Shown here: one piece after another, positions 16,998 through 25,231 of the stretch
Position numbering within the stretch: position 1 is the first letter of the stretch
Layout of the letters: each line of letters starts with the position of its first letter
NCBI GenBank assembly: GCA_030682135.1
Contig: JAUXQT010000104.1
Location: forward strand, 57,488 to 121,487
Direction: 5' to 3'
DNA length: 64,000 nucleotides
Source of the DNA: Nitrospirota bacterium
GTDB lineage: Bacteria; Nitrospirota; Nitrospiria; Nitrospirales; Nitrospiraceae
Notes under the pieces: generated by a model
What the model was told of the DNA's origin: nothing
The model's input: the letters and a program-made list of their open reading frames with translations, nothing else
Database searches by the model: none
Position numbers and translations under genes: made by a program

Positions 16998-17996
16998 TCA
17001 GAACTTGCCGACCTTGTCGCGGCTCTGCGCTATCCAGTCACGCAGAGTGTCGACGCTCATCCAGTCCGTATTGTTGTTCGAACAGTAGATAAAGTCCGGC
17101 GAAACCTTTACTCCGCCGTTGATACGCGCAGGATCTTCACTCCACTTATAGATCGCCGGCAATATCTTGTAGTGATCCGGGTATTCGTATGTGTATAGCG
17201 CATCCTCGATACCGATCATCTGCTCGTGAAGCTTTTCACCAGGCCTGATACCGATAACGTCATGGCGTGCGTCGGGTGCTACGGCACGGGCAATGTCGGT
17301 GATCTTCATGGATGGTATCTTTTTCACATAAATCTCGCCTCCGACTATGTCCTCAAAGGCATGCCAGACGAGATCCACCCCCTGCTCGAGCGTGATCATA
17401 AAGCGGGTCATGCGCTCATCAGTGATCGGCAATATTCCCTTGCCAGCGGCAGAGAGAAAAAACGGAATCACCGAACCACGCGAACCCATCACATTGCCAT
17501 AACGAACCACTCCAAATCGTGTGTCATGATGGCCAGCGTAGGAGTTGCCTGCGACAAACAGCTTGTCGGCTGTGAGCTTTGTTGCGCCATAGAGGTTGGC
17601 AGGGCTACTCGCTTTGTCGGTCGACAGTGCCACGACTCGCTTCACCTTCCGATCGATACAGGCGTCGATCAGGTTCATCGCACCCAACACGTTCGTCTTC
17701 ACACACTCAAAGGGGTTGTACTCGGCCGTCGGCACAATCTTGGTCGCAGCGGCATGGACCACATACTCAATCCCGTCGAGCGCACGAATGAGACGGTCCT
17801 TGTCTCGTACATCCCCGATGAAAAAACGCACGCGATCGTCGTTCCCGAACAGCTTGGCCATCTCCCACTGCTTCATTTCATCGCGTGAGAAAATTACCAA
17901 TCGGCGAGGATTGTATTTGGCTAGCGTCATAGGCACAAAAGCATGCCCAAAGGAACCGGTGCCGCCAGTAATGAGGATGGAAGCGTTTGTTAACAT
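16998..17996 (-). CDS. pseB: UDP-N-acetylglucosamine 4,6-dehydratase (inverting)
   Basis: A 332-residue short-chain dehydrogenase/reductase that starts the pseudaminic pathway by dehydrating and epimerising UDP-GlcNAc. Clear PseB/FlaA1 features are ILITGGTGSFGHAF, IFSRDEMKQWEMAKLF, the STDK catalytic stretch (Thr126, Asp127, Lys128) and YGATK (Tyr136, Lys140), then VVRYGNVMGSRGSVIPFF. Start ATG 17996 has GAGGG nine bases upstream and matches the family N-terminus. The open frame extends 45 codons further up but into unrelated sequence. Confidence 0.92.
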   Translation of the reverse strand: MLTNASILITGGTGSFGHAFVPMTLAKYNPRRLVIFSRDEMKQWEMAKLFGNDDRVRFFIGDVRDKDRLIRALDGIEYVVHAAATKIVPTAEYNPFECVKTNVLGAMNLIDACIDRKVKRVVALSTDKASSPANLYGATKLTADKLFVAGNSYAGHHDTRFGVVRYGNVMGSRGSVIPFFLSAAGKGILPITDERMTRFMITLEQGVDLVWHAFEDIVGGEIYVKKIPSMKITDIARAVAPDARHDVIGIRPGEKLHEQMIGIEDALYTYEYPDHYKILPAIYKWSEDPARINGGVKVSPDFIYCSNNNTDWMSVDTLRDWIAQSRDKVGKF

Positions 17997-18036
17997 AGTG
18001 TCAATCCCTCTGATCGATTGCTCTGGGTGTGGCTCA

Positions 18037-19830
18037 TTAGATCGACGATACAACTCTCTTGCTTGTAAGCATATCCTTCGGCGATCCCTCTGCCACCACC
18101 CTGCCCTGCTCCAATCGGTACAGCCGTTCACAGCACTCGACGGTGGAAAGGCGATGCGCGACGATTAAAATAGTGAGATCGCGGCTCAGCCCTTCGATGG
18201 CATCCATCACCGACTGTTCAGTGGCATTATCGAGGGCACTGGTGGCTTCGTCGAACACAAGCACGCTGGCCTGTTTGTAGAGGGCACGGGCTATACCGAT
18301 CCGTTGACGCTGACCTCCGGACAGGCGGATGCCCCGTTCCCCCACGAACGCCTCATAGCCCTCGGGGCGACTTTCGATGAAGTCGGCGATCTGGGCATGA
18401 CGTGCAGCTTGTCGCACCCGTTCCAGGTCAATCGCATCACGCGGAACACCGAAGGCAATGTTCTCGGCCAAGGTAGCATCGGCCAGAAAAATGCTTTGTG
18501 GTACGTGAGCGATAGTTCGTTGCCAGGCTCTAAACCGACTGCCGCTGATAGGCTGATCATCTATCAGAATTTCGCCCTCGGTCGGCATCAATAATCCCAT
18601 TAGAAGATCCAGCGTCGTGCTCTTGCCGCTGCCAGTGCTGCCGACAAAACCGACTCGACCGCCTTTAGGAATGGAAAGATTAATGCCATCTAGCACCCAC
18701 GGGCCTGCGCTGGCGTAGCGAAACCGTACAGCATTAAAGCGAATGGCGACCTGAAAGGACAACGGGGCAGGAGCGGGTAGTAATGCCTCGGCTGGCAATG
18801 GCTGATCGAGCAATTCCAGCGTATCAGCCAACGCAGCTTGATTGCCGGCTATGCTCGCCCAAGCGCCATAGCCCATCTGGAGAGCCGGGAGCAGGCGCTG
18901 TGCGCCGAGTGCCAACGCACCGAGCACAGGCAACGCTGCAGTGATACCGCCAACCTGCCTACTGAGGCCATAGGCGAGAGCGACGATCAGTGAAATCCCT
19001 AGCGCTTCCATGGCAAAACGGGGGCTTCCGGCAATAAAGGAGTTATTACCCTGTGCGCGCCGCAATGAGTAATCGGCTCGACTATAGATATCGCAATAAA
19101 TCGGCTGAGTCCCATCAAGCAACACATCTCGTATACCACCCAAACCCTCTTGCAAGGCTTTGATCACCTGCGTTTGTTCGGATGCGACTCGCCGGCTATT
19201 CCAGTGCAAACGGCGGCGGGTCATCCAGGTGATCAGCCCATAACTCGCGCCAAAACTGATGGCTGCGACCAAGGCAGCGATCGGATCGATAGCAATTAAG
19301 GCGAACATGACGGCGACCAGCAACAGCATGGAACTCACAAGTGTCAGCAATGGCAGTAGCACTCCGAACACCGTGCCGTTCACTTTATTGGTGATGCCGC
19401 TGATCACCTCACTGCTATTACGGGCCACATGCACCGGATACGGCTGATAGAGGGTACGTCGATACACCTCGACACTCAGGTCTGCGCCGCTGGCAAAAAT
19501 GAGCCGCGTACTCACCCACAACAACAGCATACGAATCCCTGCAGCCAAGACTATAGCCACGACAAATATAACTGTGAGGGGTAATACCAATTGGTGGGCT
19601 GAGATAATGCCCAAGGCCGGAGCGATATCAACAACGACAGGGTTATGAAGCACCCGATCAGGGGCTGTAAGTATACCAATGAACGGCACCACCGCTCCCA
19701 AACTCATAACTTCCGCAACCGCGCTGAGCACCATCAACCCCGTCAACAACCAAAACTGGTATTGACGACGTTGACTCAGGTGGCCCCAGAGACGGGCTAG
19801 CAAAACTGGAGTGGCGTTGGAAGTGCTCAT
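18037..19830 (-). CDS. PglK-like ABC transporter (lipid-linked glycan flippase)
   Basis: A 597-residue half-transporter with an N-terminal membrane domain of about six hydrophobic segments (residues 25-310) fused to an ATPase. The ATPase shows Walker A GSTGSGKST (397-405), the LSGGQ signature (503-507), Walker B VLVFDE (523-528) and a switch histidine in IVAHR. The N-terminal ExxSLGAVVPFIGIL pattern is like PglK/WlaB, which flips lipid-linked oligosaccharides, rather than a Wzm/Wzt pair. It starts by ATGA overlap with the ligase-like gene and is followed by pseB, so a single-polypeptide flippase probably exports the finished repeat unit. Confidence 0.82.
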   Translation of the reverse strand: MSTSNATPVLLARLWGHLSQRRQYQFWLLTGLMVLSAVAEVMSLGAVVPFIGILTAPDRVLHNPVVVDIAPALGIISAHQLVLPLTVIFVVAIVLAAGIRMLLLWVSTRLIFASGADLSVEVYRRTLYQPYPVHVARNSSEVISGITNKVNGTVFGVLLPLLTLVSSMLLLVAVMFALIAIDPIAALVAAISFGASYGLITWMTRRRLHWNSRRVASEQTQVIKALQEGLGGIRDVLLDGTQPIYCDIYSRADYSLRRAQGNNSFIAGSPRFAMEALGISLIVALAYGLSRQVGGITAALPVLGALALGAQRLLPALQMGYGAWASIAGNQAALADTLELLDQPLPAEALLPAPAPLSFQVAIRFNAVRFRYASAGPWVLDGINLSIPKGGRVGFVGSTGSGKSTTLDLLMGLLMPTEGEILIDDQPISGSRFRAWQRTIAHVPQSIFLADATLAENIAFGVPRDAIDLERVRQAARHAQIADFIESRPEGYEAFVGERGIRLSGGQRQRIGIARALYKQASVLVFDEATSALDNATEQSVMDAIEGLSRDLTILIVAHRLSTVECCERLYRLEQGRVVAEGSPKDMLTSKRVVSSI

Positions 19831-21068
19831 AGACGAGACTCTGCTTTAGATTCAGACGGGACAGAAATAGACAACCCAACCAAAACCCAAAACTGTATCG
19901 CCATTGTCCCTATCCACATGTGGTCGAATATGTTTCGAACAAACACACCCACGACCATAACCGTGAGTATCATGGGCCAAATAGCCAGAGCACTCCCCTT
20001 CATGCTCTGAGCGCGATGAAGCCCCGTTCGCATGGCCTCAACCATCACCCAAAGATAGGCCAACCCCGCCGGGATCCCTGCGCCCACTGCAAAATCGAGA
20101 AATGTATTGTGTACGCCTCTGGCCATCGGCGGCCCGCCGTCATCTGACGGCGAGAGATTCATATCCGCCTGTGCAACTTGATAAAAACTACTCTTCCCAA
20201 AACCAATCCCAACCAGGGGATGTTCCCACAATTGCTCCAACCCTAGTTGCCAAACCATTACACGCGACTTGACGTTCCAGAGCGTCAGCTTTGAGTTACT
20301 CGGCATAAATTGGACAGGATGAATGGCATTGATACCAATCAGTATCCCGTTAACAAGGATAGCCGTGAGCGCGAATCCGACAACCCACTTCACGAAAGAT
20401 TGTCTCCTCACAATATAGACCAGTGCTGCCGCTTCACAAAACATAGCCAATAGCCCCGCTCTCGAAAAGGTCAGCACCTGACAGAGCAAGGCAAGCAGTG
20501 AAACTCCTGCACCGATGATAGCCTGAAGTTGGCTCTTGGCCATAAGAGCCAACGCAGCACTCAATGGCACGACCGTCACCAAATAGGTTGTAAGCCACAC
20601 TTCACTCGAAAGCACCGAAGCGATCAGCTTCGGCGTTGCGTCATACTGCACGATGCCATACAGGCTGACCAATCCAAGTTCACCAAGCATCATAGCCGCA
20701 AGGCGAAAGCGGTGTTTATCCTGGCGAAAAAACTCGACGATCACATAGAAAACCATTACTTGCTGAATCAACTTTGCAAATTCCTGCGCGCTATAGCTTA
20801 TCGATGCCGCGAATGGAAGGCTGATGGCAATACATAGAACCAACGCCAACAGTGGTAGGTCTAACGGTGTTTTTGAAATGAACAGCCTGCGGTTTACCGC
20901 ACACCACAACACCATCAACACCACCAGGATAATGAATCCAATTCTTTCCAAAAAAAACAACTTCTCAAATGGAAGTGAAAAACAGTACAGGAATAGCAAC
21001 CCTCGAATAATGCGATCCAAATTTGGAGAGTTCGTTTCAGAGAGATCCGACATGGGAAAATTGACCAT
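19827..21068 (-). CDS. O-antigen ligase/polymerase-family membrane protein
   Basis: A 413-residue polytopic protein with about ten to twelve hydrophobic segments and a large periplasmic loop before the last helices, the layout of WaaL/Wzy-type proteins. The segment GVHNTFLDFAVGAGIPAGLAYLWV contains the HNxFL pattern of O-antigen ligases. It probably joins or polymerises the glycan at the periplasmic face. No strong ribosome site is visible. I favour ATG 21068; ATG 21053 (eight residues from the longest reading) is possible. Its stop overlaps the flippase start. Confidence 0.78.
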   Translation of the reverse strand: MVNFPMSDLSETNSPNLDRIIRGLLFLYCFSLPFEKLFFLERIGFIILVVLMVLWCAVNRRLFISKTPLDLPLLALVLCIAISLPFAASISYSAQEFAKLIQQVMVFYVIVEFFRQDKHRFRLAAMMLGELGLVSLYGIVQYDATPKLIASVLSSEVWLTTYLVTVVPLSAALALMAKSQLQAIIGAGVSLLALLCQVLTFSRAGLLAMFCEAAALVYIVRRQSFVKWVVGFALTAILVNGILIGINAIHPVQFMPSNSKLTLWNVKSRVMVWQLGLEQLWEHPLVGIGFGKSSFYQVAQADMNLSPSDDGGPPMARGVHNTFLDFAVGAGIPAGLAYLWVMVEAMRTGLHRAQSMKGSALAIWPMILTVMVVGVFVRNIFDHMWIGTMAIQFWVLVGLSISVPSESKAESRL

Positions 21069-21147
21069 GAACAACTAGTTATAGGTACAGGACTACCACC
21101 CTCAGGAGAAGCTCTTGTTAGCTGTTTTCGCTAACGTAGAGCCCACA

Positions 21148-21948
21148 TCAAAATTTATCTACCGGGACAATATCTCGAGCCTTTAAATTCTGTGCAGCCT
21201 CGGCAAAACCTCGCAACTGCTTATTGTTGTCTTTCTCCAGCACGACGAGGATGCGAAAGGCGAAGTATCGACTCAATGCGCCCAAGAGACGTTCAAGAGC
21301 TAGGAAGGGACGTGCCATCCACATAGGCATCAAAGAAGGATGGTCAAATCCTCCGCTGAGTGGATAGGCGAAGAAAGCCAATCGATGGTGCCTGAGCTTG
21401 TTCAAGCTTGGATACAACTCGTGAAACCGCCTGCTCGATCGTTCAAATAGAATCGTCGCAATGGCCTGATTCGCGTCAAATGGTTTTCGTCCAGACTTCA
21501 TAGGGCTCAATGTAAGAGGCTCTTGACTGAAATCCACCGGCTCAGGATGCAGGAAATGGTAGACCGGCCAAGAGCAGAGCGAAATATATGGGTCCATGAT
21601 AATGACGCGACCGCCAGGCCGCAGTACTCGGAGTGCCTCATCGAAGAAGTACCGAACGTTTTCAAGATGGTGCAGGGTGTCAAAAAGCACGATATTGGCA
21701 AAACTGCCGTTTACGAAAGGGAGCTGCTGCGCATCCACGACCGCATCTAACCATGGCAAGATAACGATATCGGTACAGACCACAGACGGCACACATTCCT
21801 TGAGATTCCCGGTCCCACCACCGACTTCGAGCGTTCGCCCAGGTTGAAGCCATCCGGCGATCTCTCGATACCATTCCCCGTAGAGCATCCGGAGCACGGG
21901 CTTCTCCTGCCAGACCATCTGGTGTCGCCGTAAAATCTCATCGGACAT
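21148..21948 (-). CDS. Class I SAM-dependent methyltransferase
   Basis: A 266-residue methyltransferase with motif I TLEVGGGTGNLKECV, an acidic strand VCTDIVILPWLDAVVDAQQLPF, FANIVLFDTLHHLENV and RVLRPGGRVIIMDPYI. A C-terminal region rich in aromatic and basic residues may contact membrane or lipid-linked substrate. The ATG at 21948 shares its A with the TAA of the upstream fusion gene (TAATG), so translation is coupled. A longer frame exists but would run into that gene. It may act on the same lipid-linked intermediate as the neighbouring glycosyltransferase. Confidence 0.8.
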   Translation of the reverse strand: MSDEILRRHQMVWQEKPVLRMLYGEWYREIAGWLQPGRTLEVGGGTGNLKECVPSVVCTDIVILPWLDAVVDAQQLPFVNGSFANIVLFDTLHHLENVRYFFDEALRVLRPGGRVIIMDPYISLCSWPVYHFLHPEPVDFSQEPLTLSPMKSGRKPFDANQAIATILFERSSRRFHELYPSLNKLRHHRLAFFAYPLSGGFDHPSLMPMWMARPFLALERLLGALSRYFAFRILVVLEKDNNKQLRGFAEAAQNLKARDIVPVDKF

Positions 21949-23420
21949 TACACAGCCTTCAGCCGGAAGAAACCATACACCGTCATCTTCAGCAGGAGCC
22001 ACCCATGCGTGAAGCGATGGATATTGGTGGTCCCATAGGTTCGCTCCTGGTAACGGATGGGCACTTCGAGAATCTTGAGATTGAGCTTGGACGCCCCGAA
22101 CAGCAGATCGAAATCACCGAAGGGATCGAATTCGCCGAAATATGATCGATTCGCGACAATGCGTTCATAGTCTCTTCGGAACAATACCTTCGTTCCACAA
22201 AGTGTGTCCTTGATCCGCTCACCGAGTAACCAGGAAAACGCCATGCTGAAAAACTTATTCCCCAACAGATTCAGATAGCGCATGGCTTCATGTTCCATCG
22301 GATAGACCAGCCGGCTTCCATTGATGAACTCCCCCTTGCCGCTCGTAATCGCCTCATAGAATTTAGGGAGGTCTTCTGGAGGCATCGTGAGATCTGCATC
22401 GAGAATCATGAGAATGTCCCCTGTGGCATGCGTAAAGCCCTTGCGCACGGCATCGCCTTTGCCCTTTCCATCTTGCACGAGCAACGTGATGTCTTTCTCA
22501 GGATATTGCGCGATCACCCGCTGAATCTCATCGGGAGTTCCATCCGTCGAATGGCCATCGACGAAGATAATCTCTTGGTGACGGCCAAAAGAAGGAAGGC
22601 GCGCGATTGCCGCCTCGATGTTTCCCTTTTCATTACGACAGGGAATGACAACCGTCACCGTCTGAAATTCATGGGTGGACGTGGTGCGCATCCGGGCTAC
22701 CATATAGTGACAGAGGCACAGATGAGTCAGTCCTGGAAGATAGGCCAGGAGCCGGTTCACGATGCTCGAAAGAATCGGGATGCCCAGAGGCATCAACAGA
22801 CGCCGTTCCGCCTTCACGACCTCAAAATCGGCCAGCCGGAGAAGATTTCTGATATCCGCTGGCGAAAGCCAGTTCTGCTCCTCTTGCGGCATTTTCAGGC
22901 CCACCAGTTCCAAGAGTCTTAGGGCAGGCTCCCATAAGAAATTGTAGTAGGCCACGACAATACGGGTTGTGGGCGTGCAACAACGGCGGAGCTGCTTCAG
23001 CGTCGCCTCAACATCGAGCAGATGCCCAACGAGATCGGCGAGCAGAATGACATCGAAGGTCTCATCGAGTGCCAGCGCTTCTCCATCTCCGACCAGAAAT
23101 TCCAATTCAGGATGGCGCCTGGAGGCTTCCCTGACCATGGCCTCACTGAGATCAATACCTAATCCCCGCCGTGGCTTGAGCGCCGCAAGCTGGTCACCCA
23201 ACCCACATCCAATTTCCAACACCCGCAGGCCCGCCGGTATCAAAAACCGGAGGTAGCGTCGCTGATCGTTGTAATAGCAGGATGCCCGCCGTTGCCACGA
23301 TTCTCGTTCCGACGCTAACCGGTCGAATCGATCCCGAATGGCCTGCTTCTTGAGCATCGCTCTCTGGCCGAGAGACGGTGAATGGGAAAGCTGCGGGGAT
23401 ACAGCGGCTGGGTTCATCAT
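21948..23420 (-). CDS. Methyltransferase-glycosyltransferase fusion (SAM-MT plus GT2)
   Basis: A 490-residue two-domain protein. Residues about 25-240 are a class I methyltransferase, with VLEIGCGLGDQLAAL, LGIDLSEAMVREAS and VILLADLVGHL. Residues about 250-490 are a GT2 glycosyltransferase of the dolichol-phosphate-mannose synthase type, with TVVIPCRNEKGNIEAAI, EIIFVDGHSTDGT, the DAD metal motif in MILDADLTMPPEDL, and a C-terminal segment with YQERTYGTTNIHRF. It has no obvious transmembrane tail. The GT2 half probably transfers a sugar to a polyprenyl or acceptor lipid, with the methyltransferase modifying it. Confidence 0.84.
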   Translation of the reverse strand: MMNPAAVSPQLSHSPSLGQRAMLKKQAIRDRFDRLASERESWQRRASCYYNDQRRYLRFLIPAGLRVLEIGCGLGDQLAALKPRRGLGIDLSEAMVREASRRHPELEFLVGDGEALALDETFDVILLADLVGHLLDVEATLKQLRRCCTPTTRIVVAYYNFLWEPALRLLELVGLKMPQEEQNWLSPADIRNLLRLADFEVVKAERRLLMPLGIPILSSIVNRLLAYLPGLTHLCLCHYMVARMRTTSTHEFQTVTVVIPCRNEKGNIEAAIARLPSFGRHQEIIFVDGHSTDGTPDEIQRVIAQYPEKDITLLVQDGKGKGDAVRKGFTHATGDILMILDADLTMPPEDLPKFYEAITSGKGEFINGSRLVYPMEHEAMRYLNLLGNKFFSMAFSWLLGERIKDTLCGTKVLFRRDYERIVANRSYFGEFDPFGDFDLLFGASKLNLKILEVPIRYQERTYGTTNIHRFTHGWLLLKMTVYGFFRLKAV

Positions 23421-23468
23421 GGAACGGCTAAATGTCGCGAAAGGAGAAGACGATCGTGGAACAGACGG

Positions 23469-23984
23469 CTAGGCCGGCACCACATCGTTCACATCGATCT
23501 CCACCGCCGCAGCTTGCTGAATGAGGCGCACCCCCAGCACCAAGCGATGGTGTTTTTCTTTGCGCAAGAGAATCCCGCGAATCCCTTGCAACGGACCTCG
23601 AATGACCTCCACCTGTATGCCTTCGTGCAGATACGGATGCGAATCGTACGGCAACACACTGGTCATCAAGGTCCGAAGTGCCGAAATCTCCTCGTCCTCG
23701 ATCGGCTCCGGGCAGTGGCTGGCTCCAACAATATCGACCACACCGATCGTCTTCAGCACCGGCAGCTTTTGCTCCGATGCAAAACGGACGAAGCAGTATC
23801 CAGAAAAGAGAGGAACCTCGACCTCTTTTTTCCGATCCTTCCATTGGCTCAGTCGCTTGACCGTCGGCAATAACGGCTCAATCCCTTGAGTCGCAAGCTG
23901 GTCCCGTACGATCTTTTCATGGCGCGACCGCGTCCGAAGGGCGTACCAGCGCAACGGATGGTCTGTCTGGTCTGTCTGGTCCAT
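23469..23984 (-). CDS. NusG-like transcription antiterminator (UpxY/RfaH type)
   Basis: A 171-residue specialised NusG paralogue. Residues 10-105 form the NGN domain (WYALRTRSRHEKIVRDQL, then VPLFSGYCFVRF), and residues about 115-165 form a KOW domain (EGIQVEVIRGPLQGIRGIL). Such proteins, placed first in long surface-polysaccharide operons, ride with RNA polymerase and suppress termination. Here it precedes over 23 kb of co-directional glycan genes. Its ATG lies inside a 9-base tandem repeat, so the first residues read MDQTDQTD, and no ribosome site is visible upstream. The true start could be a few codons later, nearer the conserved WYALR. Confidence 0.85.
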   Translation of the reverse strand: MDQTDQTDHPLRWYALRTRSRHEKIVRDQLATQGIEPLLPTVKRLSQWKDRKKEVEVPLFSGYCFVRFASEQKLPVLKTIGVVDIVGASHCPEPIEDEEISALRTLMTSVLPYDSHPYLHEGIQVEVIRGPLQGIRGILLRKEKHHRLVLGVRLIQQAAAVEIDVNDVVPA

Positions 23985-24000
23985 CTGGTCTGCTTGGCTC
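23958..24000. repeat. 9-base GGTCTGTCT-type tandem array at the UpxY start
   Basis: Four to five near-perfect copies of a 9-base unit (GGTCTRTCT on the plus strand). It is fused to the beginning of the UpxY gene and to the end of the four-helix-bundle pseudogene. A C in one unit creates the CAT that serves as the UpxY start codon on the minus strand. The same unit recurs at 24364-24497, 33568-33692, 41001-41097 and 48556-48645. Confidence 0.85.
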
Positions 24001-24001
24001 G

Positions 24002-24361
24002 TGTTCTAAGATACTTAATGAAACCGGAAACGATCCTGCCAGTTTTTCCCGCTTGCGCATAGATTGAGTCGAACATCTCTTTGGAAAGATATCCCTGATC
24101 TACGGCCACATAGAGATGGCTCTGAACTTCGGCCGCAGATGCCAATGCCACAAATCAGAACTGAACAAACTCCTTGTCGGAATGCCGAGCGAACCCTTCT
24201 GCGATATTGGCCATGACGGAAATAGCCGCTCCCTGAATTTGCCCACAAAGACGAAAGTCCTTTTGCCAATTCTGACTCAGGCCTATCGCTTCATAGATCT
24301 GCCGTGTCAGCTGCCTGGCTTCTTTCCAACAATCGAGGTCCTCAAATCTGGAGAGCTTCAT
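24002..24361 (-). pseudogene. Four-helix-bundle (S23/avd-like) protein gene with an in-frame TGA
   Basis: Two same-frame segments together match a TIGR02436-type four-helix-bundle protein of about 120 residues. The first part has FEDLDCWKEARQLTRQIYEA and AAISVMANIAEGFARHSDKEFVQF. A TGA at 24157-24155 follows, and the second part resumes at once with FVALASAAEVQSHLYVAVDQ and SGFIKYLRT. One substitution (for example TTA to TGA) explains the break, since leucine is common at this site. The normal stop is also missing: the frame runs through the repeat and into UpxY, to 23849. Both defects suggest decay, though TGA readthrough cannot be excluded. Confidence 0.72.
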
Positions 24362-24363
24362 CG

Positions 24364-24497
24364 ATCTGGTCTGTCCTGTCTATTCGGTCTATCTAGTCTA
24401 TCTCGTCTATCTGGTCGAAGAGGTCCATTCTGTCTTTCTAGTCAACTAACCGGACAGACCAGACAGACCAAATAGACCAGATAGACCAGATAGACCA
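24364..24497. repeat. Self-complementary 9-base repeat array
   Basis: Sense units (GGTCTATCT-like) from 24364 to about 24450 are followed by antisense units (AGATAGACC-like) to 24497, so the transcript can fold into a long imperfect hairpin. It fills most of the 221-base gap between the four-helix-bundle pseudogene and the regulator gene. The rest of the gap (24498-24582) contains a GC-rich stretch with CCGCCGCGCACGAACGCGG and no supported gene. Confidence 0.82.
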
Positions 24498-24582
24498 ATT
24501 TGGCACAGCTCCGCCCTTTCACTTACAGATCCAGATCGCACGTACCGCACACATGTCCGCCGCGCACGAACGCGGCCCGGGC

Positions 24583-25170
24583 TTACACCCGCAGGCCGAG
24601 GTTCAATACCTTGTCTCGAAGCACGCCCGACTGAACTAACTGCTCTTCACAGGCTGACGCATGCTCGAGATCCGTAATCAAGACCCAATCAAATTGCCAT
24701 CGACTCACCTGGTCAGGTGAAGAAACGGGACAAGACAGAAACGACTCACGCGCGCTTCCGTCAATGAATCCCACACAATCGATATTCATCTCTCGAAGCG
24801 ACAGATAAGCCAATTCGGCTAATTCAGTCGTTCCGTAGATCACCACCCGCTGACCATGCGAGCCGTCGAGCCTGAACATCATCTCTTTAAGCCGGGCACG
24901 CATGTCCCGGTAATACGAGAGCGAGTGCTGCATATAGAGATAGGTCAGCCGAGACTTTTCTGCGAGTCCTTGCGGGGTCAACAGATACTGAATGCGGTTG
25001 CGAGGGATGGTGGTGATCTTGATGCAGCCCTTGCGAGCGAGACGCTTGAGATACAGGTTCGTCAGGCCAAGCGCTACACCAAGTTTCGTCGAGAGTGATC
25101 GCTGCGTGACGCCGGCGTCGCGCTCGACTTCTGAGAGCAAAAGGAGATCCCGTTGACCTTGTACGTTCAT
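24583..25170 (-). CDS. Winged-helix regulator with C-terminal Rossmann-like domain
   Basis: About 195 residues. The N-terminal 75 form a MarR-like winged helix (VTQRSLSTKLGVALGLTNLYL, then GCIKITTIPRNRIQYLLTP). After a helical linker, residues about 105-190 resemble a small CoA/nucleotide-binding Rossmann unit (RVVIYGTTELAELAYLSL, then VGFIDGSARESFL), close in pattern to the N-terminal domain of NeuD/PglD-type proteins. It probably senses a metabolite and controls the operon that it heads. ATG 25170 has GGGG about eight bases upstream; a GTG at 25176 is an alternative. Confidence 0.78.
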   Translation of the reverse strand: MNVQGQRDLLLLSEVERDAGVTQRSLSTKLGVALGLTNLYLKRLARKGCIKITTIPRNRIQYLLTPQGLAEKSRLTYLYMQHSLSYYRDMRARLKEMMFRLDGSHGQRVVIYGTTELAELAYLSLREMNIDCVGFIDGSARESFLSCPVSSPDQVSRWQFDWVLITDLEHASACEEQLVQSGVLRDKVLNLGLRV

Positions 25171-25202
25171 AAGCACAACCCCAACAGAGCGTTGCGTTCA
25201 CG

Positions 25203-25231
25203 ATATGAACATACAAGCCATTGTGAGTCAA
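25203..25231 (-). promoter_or_regulatory. Sigma70-like promoter of the polysaccharide operon
   Basis: On the minus strand TTGACT (25231-25226) is followed after 17 bases by TCATAT (25208-25203), about 33 bases before the regulator ATG. The -35 matches consensus in five of six bases; the -10 is weak. It lies in the 243-base gap between the regulator and the upstream GT2 gene (25171-25413), which holds no other supported feature. A TATGTTCATA near-palindrome overlaps the -10 and could be an operator. Confidence 0.55.

Noticed and set aside
24540..24582. GC-rich CCGCCGCGCACGAACGCGG segment as a terminator or tRNA-like element
   Set aside because: No T-run and no cloverleaf; it only loosely resembles words in the element at 59391-59577 and near 62890.
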